Origin: Pelagibius sp041565695
GTDB taxonomy: Bacteria > Pseudomonadota > Alphaproteobacteria > Kiloniellales > Kiloniellaceae
Assembly (NCBI GenBank): GCA_041565695.1
Contig: JBFGUI010000192.1
Coordinates: 1-7,637, forward strand
Direction of reading: 5' to 3'
DNA length: 7,637 bases
Both the position numbers and the translations under genes were made by a program. Position 1 is the stretch's first letter, and every line of letters starts with the position of its first letter. This document shows, piece by piece, positions 4,061 through 7,637 of the stretch. The notes below the pieces were generated by a model. The model ran no database searches and was not told the origin of the DNA. It saw only the letters and a program-made list of their open reading frames with translations.

Positions 4061-6829
4061 TTGTCCGATCCGTCAACGCCGTCTTCCGATTTCGACATCA
4101 CGCCGGTCACCATCGAGGAGGAGATGAAGCGCTCCTACCTCGATTACGCCATGAGCGTGATCGTGGCCCGCGCGCTGCCCGACGTGCGCGACGGCCTGAA
4201 GCCCGTGCACCGGCGCATCCTCTATGCCATGAAGGAGGCCGGCTACGACTGGAACCGGCCGTTCCGCAAGTCGGCCCGCGTGGTCGGCGACGTCATGGGC
4301 CAGTACCACCCGCACGGCGACAGCGCCATCTACGACACCATGGTGCGCATGGCGCAGGATTTCTCCATGCGCCTGCCGCTGATCGACGGCCAGGGCAACT
4401 TCGGCTCCATGGACGGCGATCCGGCCGCGGCCATGCGCTACACAGAGGCGCGCCTGACCCGGGCGGCCAGCGACTCGCTGCTGCAGGACATCGACGAGGA
4501 CACCGTCGATTTCCAGGACAACTACGACGAGACCACCAAGGAGCCGGTGGGCCTGCCGGCGCGCTTCCCGAACCTGCTGGTCAACGGCGCCGGCGGCATC
4601 GCCGTCGGCATGGCGACCAACATTCCGCCGCACAATCTGGGCGAGGTGATCGACGCCTGCTGCGCCTTCATCGACGACCCGGAAATCACTATCGACCGCC
4701 TGATGCAGCACGTGCCGGGGCCGGACTTCCCGACCGGCGGCCAGATCCTCGGCCGCGCCGGCATCCGCGACGCCTATCACACCGGCCGCGGCTCGCTCAG
4801 GGTGCGCAGCGCCACCGCCATCGAGGAAATCCGCAAGGACCGCTTCGCCATCGTGGTCAGCGAGATCCCCTACCAGGTCAACAAGGCGCGCATGCAGGAG
4901 CGCATCGCCGAGCTGGTGCGCGCCAAGACCATCGAGGGCATAGCCGACATCCGCGACGAGAGCGACCGCCAGGGCCTGCGCGTGGTCATCGAGCTGCGCC
5001 GCGAGGCGGAGCCGGAAGTGGTGCTGAACCAGCTGTTCCGCTTCTCGCCGCTGCAGGGCTCCTTCGGCTGCAACATGCTGGCGCTGAACGGCGGCCGACC
5101 GGAGCTGATGGACCTGAAGGCGATCATCGCCGCCTTCGTCGACTTCCGCGAGGAGGTCGTCACCCGGCGCACCGCCTTCCGCCTCTGCAAGGCCCGCGAC
5201 CGTGCCCACCTCTTGGTCGGCCTCGCCATCGCGGTGGCCAACATCGATCCGGTGATCGCGCTGATCCGTGCCGCCAAGGACCCGGTGGCCGCCCGCGAGG
5301 AGCTGATGGCACGGCGCTGGCCGGCGGCGACCGTGGCGCCGCTCATCAAGCTGATCGACGAGCCCGACCGCGGCATCGCCGAGGACGGCACCTACAAGCT
5401 CTCCGAGGCCCAGGCGCGCGCCATCCTGGAGTTGCGCCTGCAGCGCTTGACCGGCCTGGAGCGCGAGAAGATCGCCCAGGAGCTGGAAGAGATCGCCGCC
5501 GAGATCAAGGAGTACCTGGCGATCCTCGCGTCGCGCGAGCGCCTGCTGGAGGTGCTGCGCGGCGAGCTCCTCGACATGAAGCAGCGCTTCGCCACGCCGC
5601 GGCGCACGCAGATTGTCGAGGCCGGCTTCGAGCAGGAAGACGAGGACCTGATCCAGCGCGAGGAAATGGTGGTCACCGTGACCCACGGCGGCTACATCAA
5701 GCGCGTGCCGCTGTCGACCTATCGCGCCCAGCGGCGCGGCGGCAAGGGTCGCGCCGGCATGACGACCCGCGAGGAGGATTTCGTCAGCCAGGTCTTCGTG
5801 TGCAACACCCACACGCCGGTGCTGTTCTTCTCTTCGCGCGGCATGGTCTACAAGCTGAAGGTCTACCGCCTGCCGATCGGCACGCCACAGGCCCGCGGCA
5901 AGGCGCTGGTCAACCTGCTGCCGCTGCAGGAAGGCGAGACCATCACCACCTTCATGTCGATGCCGGAGGACGAGACCACCTGGGACCAGATGTTCGTGGT
6001 CTTCGCCACGTCCGACGGCTACGTGCGCCGCAACAAGCTCTCCGACTTCGTGCGCGTCATGGCCAACGGCAAGATCGCCATGAAGTTCGAGGAGGGCGAC
6101 GGCGAGCTGGTCGCCGTGCGACCCTGCACCGAGGACGACGATGTGCTGCTGGCCACCGCCGGCGGCAAGTGCATCCGCTTCAGCGTTTCCGACGTGCGCG
6201 TCTTCGCCGGGCGCACCTCGATCGGTGTGCGCGGCATCAGGCTGGCGAAAGACGATCGGGTGATCTCCATGTCGATCCTGCGTTCCGGCGAGGCCGAGAG
6301 CGTCGAGGAGCGCGACGCCTACCTGCGCTATGCCAGCGCCAAGCGGCGCGGCGAGAACGGCGAGAGCGAGATGGCCGCCGGCGAGTACGGCGCCGAGCTC
6401 ACCCAGCAGCGCCTGCAGGAGCTGGAGGAGGCCGAGCAGTTCATCCTCTCGGTCGCTGACGACGGCTACGGCAAGCGCACCTCGGCCTACGAATACCGCC
6501 TGGCCGGGCGCGGCGGCCTGGGCATCGGCAACATGGACCTGTCACGCCCCGGCGACCGCGAGGCCGGCGTGGTGGCGGCCTTCCCGGTCGAGGCGGGCGA
6601 CCAGATCATGCTGGTCACAGACGGCGGCAAGCTGATCCGCAGCCCGGTGGAGGACATCCGCATCGCCGGGCGCACCACGCGCGGTGTCATGCTGTTCCGC
6701 ATCGACCGCAGCGAGCGTATTGTTTCCGTGGCGCATCTTTCCGAAGATGAGGAGGACGAGGAGACCGACGGCGACGGCAACCCGGGCGGGGGCGCACCGC
6801 CGGACCGCGCGCCCGAGGCCTCGTCCTAG
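4061..6829 (+). CDS. gyrA: DNA gyrase subunit A
   Basis: Breakage-reunion subunit of DNA gyrase, which with GyrB introduces negative supercoils using ATP. I chose TTG at 4061, giving MSDPSTPSS before the conserved ITPVTIEEEMKRSYLDYAM, because AAGG (4049-4052) lies 8 bases upstream; an in-frame GTG at 4028 has no ribosome binding site. The product is 922 residues. The catalytic tyrosine is Y127 in AAAMRYTEARL (Escherichia coli Y122). The quinolone-resistance region reads HPHGDSAIYDT with S88 and D92, the susceptible residues matching E. coli S83 and D87. The GyrA box QRRGGKG is at 557-563, which marks a gyrase rather than a ParC, and the beta-pinwheel domain follows to about 890. Compared with E. 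coli, about 50 extra charged residues lie at about 743-796 within the pinwheel, and the C-terminus ends in an acidic tail (SEDEEDEETDGDG). The gene is complete with no frameshift. coaD follows after 30 bases. Family assignment is essentially certain; the exact start is less so. Confidence 0.97.
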   Translation: MSDPSTPSSDFDITPVTIEEEMKRSYLDYAMSVIVARALPDVRDGLKPVHRRILYAMKEAGYDWNRPFRKSARVVGDVMGQYHPHGDSAIYDTMVRMAQDFSMRLPLIDGQGNFGSMDGDPAAAMRYTEARLTRAASDSLLQDIDEDTVDFQDNYDETTKEPVGLPARFPNLLVNGAGGIAVGMATNIPPHNLGEVIDACCAFIDDPEITIDRLMQHVPGPDFPTGGQILGRAGIRDAYHTGRGSLRVRSATAIEEIRKDRFAIVVSEIPYQVNKARMQERIAELVRAKTIEGIADIRDESDRQGLRVVIELRREAEPEVVLNQLFRFSPLQGSFGCNMLALNGGRPELMDLKAIIAAFVDFREEVVTRRTAFRLCKARDRAHLLVGLAIAVANIDPVIALIRAAKDPVAAREELMARRWPAATVAPLIKLIDEPDRGIAEDGTYKLSEAQARAILELRLQRLTGLEREKIAQELEEIAAEIKEYLAILASRERLLEVLRGELLDMKQRFATPRRTQIVEAGFEQEDEDLIQREEMVVTVTHGGYIKRVPLSTYRAQRRGGKGRAGMTTREEDFVSQVFVCNTHTPVLFFSSRGMVYKLKVYRLPIGTPQARGKALVNLLPLQEGETITTFMSMPEDETTWDQMFVVFATSDGYVRRNKLSDFVRVMANGKIAMKFEEGDGELVAVRPCTEDDDVLLATAGGKCIRFSVSDVRVFAGRTSIGVRGIRLAKDDRVISMSILRSGEAESVEERDAYLRYASAKRRGENGESEMAAGEYGAELTQQRLQELEEAEQFILSVADDGYGKRTSAYEYRLAGRGGLGIGNMDLSRPGDREAGVVAAFPVEAGDQIMLVTDGGKLIRSPVEDIRIAGRTTRGVMLFRIDRSERIVSVAHLSEDEEDEETDGDGNPGGGAPPDRAPEASS

Positions 6830-6859
6830 GCGCGTCGTGGCAACAAGAGGGTCCAGATC

Positions 6860-7417
6860 ATGAGCCGTCCCCTGGTCGGGGTCTATCCCGGCACCTTCGA
6901 CCCCATCACCAACGGCCATCGCGACATCATCGGGCGGGCCTGCAAGGTGACCGACCGCCTGGTCATCGCGGTGGCGCGCAATGCCGGCAAGGGCCCGCTG
7001 TTCTCGATCGACGAGCGGGTCGAGATGGTGCGCGACGAACTGGGCCACCTGGCGGCCCACCACTGCGAGATCCAGGTGCGCGACTTCGACAATCTGCTGA
7101 TCGACTTCTGCCACGAGGTCGGCGCCAGCCTGCTGATCCGCGGTCTGCGCGCGGTCTCCGACTTCGAGTACGAGTTCCAGATGGCGGCGATGAACGCCCG
7201 GCTCGACTCGCGGATCGAGACGGTGTTCCTCATGGCCTCGGAGCGCCAGCAGTTCATCTCCTCGCGCTTCGTCAAGGAGATCGGGCGCCTCGGCGGCGAC
7301 ATCTCCAGCTTCGTCAGCGTGCCGGTGGCCGAGCGCCTGCGCGACCGCTTCGACGTCGAGCAGCGCAGCGGCGACGGCGCCGGGCGGCGGCGCCAGACCT
7401 TCAAGGACGAGGACTAG
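6860..7417 (+). CDS. coaD: Phosphopantetheine adenylyltransferase
   Basis: Catalyses the fourth step of coenzyme A synthesis: 4'-phosphopantetheine plus ATP gives dephospho-CoA plus pyrophosphate, in the cytoplasm. It has the nucleotidyltransferase fold signatures: GVYPGTFDPITNGH at 7-20 with the T/HxGH motif (T17, G19, H20), K44 in the loop after the second strand, RGLR at 94-97 followed by DFEYEFQMA, and ISSRFVKEIGRLGGDIS from 133. The ATG at 6860 is preceded by AAGAGGG (6845-6851) at good spacing. At 185 residues it is somewhat longer than the usual 160-170 because of an Arg-rich and acidic C-terminal tail (DGAGRRRQTFKDED). It lies 30 bases after gyrA on the same strand, with no terminator visible between them, so cotranscription is likely. 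The gyrA-coaD order recurs in alphaproteobacteria as I recall, with no known functional link between the products. Confidence 0.96.
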   Translation: MSRPLVGVYPGTFDPITNGHRDIIGRACKVTDRLVIAVARNAGKGPLFSIDERVEMVRDELGHLAAHHCEIQVRDFDNLLIDFCHEVGASLLIRGLRAVSDFEYEFQMAAMNARLDSRIETVFLMASERQQFISSRFVKEIGRLGGDISSFVSVPVAERLRDRFDVEQRSGDGAGRRRQTFKDED

Positions 7418-7454
7418 GGGCGAGGACGCAAGGGGGGCAGGAACGGGGTCCAAG

Positions 7455-7492
7455 GGCCGCTCGGTCTTTGATTGACCCGGGGGGAAGCGGCC
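7455..7492. repeat. Inverted repeat across the tRNA-Lys -35 region
   Basis: The arms GGCCGCT (7455-7461) and AGCGGCC (7486-7492) are perfect 7-bp complements. A smaller pair, GGTC (7463-7466) and GACC (7474-7477), lies inside, and its right arm overlaps the -35 hexamer. Read as RNA it could help to end coaD transcripts, though no T-run follows; read as DNA it would overlap the tRNA promoter. Chance is possible at this GC content. Confidence 0.35.
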
Positions 7493-7500
7493 ACTATGGT
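7472..7500 (+). promoter_or_regulatory. Predicted promoter of tRNA-Lys
   Basis: TTGACC (7472-7477, five of six -35 consensus bases) and TATGGT (7495-7500, four of six -10 bases) are spaced by exactly 17 bp. Transcription would begin near 7507, giving a 5' leader of about 55 nt for RNase P to remove. A weaker alternative, TTGCAA (7525-7530) with TATCCT (7549-7554) and 18-bp spacing, would start almost at the tRNA 5' end and is less likely. Confidence 0.5.
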
Positions 7501-7561
7501 GCGCCCGCCCGCGCTTCCCGGCCTTTGCAAAGCCCGCGGCGCGCGCCATATCCTCCCCTGG

Positions 7562-7637
7562 GGGCCCGTAGCTCAGTTGGTAGAGCACCTGACTTTTAAT
7601 CAGGTTGTCGCAGGTTCGATCCCTGCCGGGCTCACCA
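7562..7637 (+). tRNA. tRNA-Lys (anticodon TTT)
   Basis: A complete 76-nt cloverleaf. The acceptor arms GGGCCCG (7562-7568) and CGGGCTC pair with one G:U. The D-arm GCTC/GAGC carries the loop AGTTGGTA. The anticodon stem CCTGA/TCAGG encloses the loop CTTTTAA, so the anticodon is TTT and the charged amino acid is lysine. The variable loop is TTGTC, the T-arm is GCAGG/CCTGC with loop TTCGATC, the discriminator is A, and the 3' CCA is encoded in the DNA. The gene ends at the last base of the window, so its terminator or any cotranscribed gene is out of sight. A TTT anticodon reads AAA and AAG; in this GC-rich genome a CTT-anticodon lysine tRNA may exist elsewhere. Confidence 0.97.

Noticed and set aside
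4073..5812. 579-codon open frame on the - strand
   Set aside because: It is opposite the catalytic half of gyrA, with composition typical of the complement of GC-rich coding DNA and no recognisable domain.
3838..6459. 873-codon open frame on the + strand overlapping gyrA
   Set aside because: Out-of-frame reading of gyrA; the product is an Arg/Pro/Gly/Ala/His-rich string without motifs.
7525..7554. Second promoter-like pair before tRNA-Lys
   Set aside because: Weaker match with 18-bp spacing, and it would place the start at the tRNA 5' end; the 7472-7500 pair is better.
6542..7588. 348-codon open frame on the - strand
   Set aside because: It runs opposite the end of gyrA and all of coaD, both of which are clearly real; no motifs and no ribosome binding site context.

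Overview
The window is GC-rich (about two thirds G+C by eye), and every supported gene lies on the + strand. It looks like chromosomal DNA of an alphaproteobacterium, probably from the Rhodospirillales or a nearby order. The lineage call rests on four things: the gyrA-coaD order, an extra segment inside the GyrA C-terminal domain that I recall from alphaproteobacterial GyrA, a histidine kinase dimerisation region of the PleC/DivJ type, and the heavy GC bias at third codon positions. It is inference; no database search was possible.

Left part (1-3581): a short leader containing a hairpin with a T-run is followed by a gene for a Tat-exported TRAP-type solute-binding protein (113-1258). Seven bases after its stop begins a membrane histidine kinase (1266-3581). 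The kinase has two membrane segments, an extracytoplasmic sensor region, a GAF-like domain, a PAS domain and a complete HisKA/HATPase core. Neither TRAP permease subunits nor a response regulator is present in the window. The two genes are probably cotranscribed, and the binding protein could serve as a ligand-loaded partner of the kinase.

Middle (3582-4060): 479 bases without a gene. They hold GC-rich inverted repeats, a possible terminator for the kinase operon (3742-3780), and a good extended -10 sigma70-type promoter (3833-3861) embedded in nested dyads. After it comes a leader of about 190 nt with several possible stems.

Right part (4061-7637): gyrA, with a probable TTG start, encodes a complete GyrA of 922 residues. 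It is followed after 30 bases by coaD (phosphopantetheine adenylyltransferase), probably in the same transcript. A 144-base spacer carrying a promoter-like element and an inverted repeat leads to a complete tRNA-Lys(TTT) gene whose encoded CCA is the last base triplet of the window.

Most of the window is housekeeping. The parts most worth a second look are the binding protein/kinase pair, the hairpin before it, and the symmetric DNA and folded leader in front of gyrA. I see no CRISPR array, insertion sequence, integrase or phage gene.
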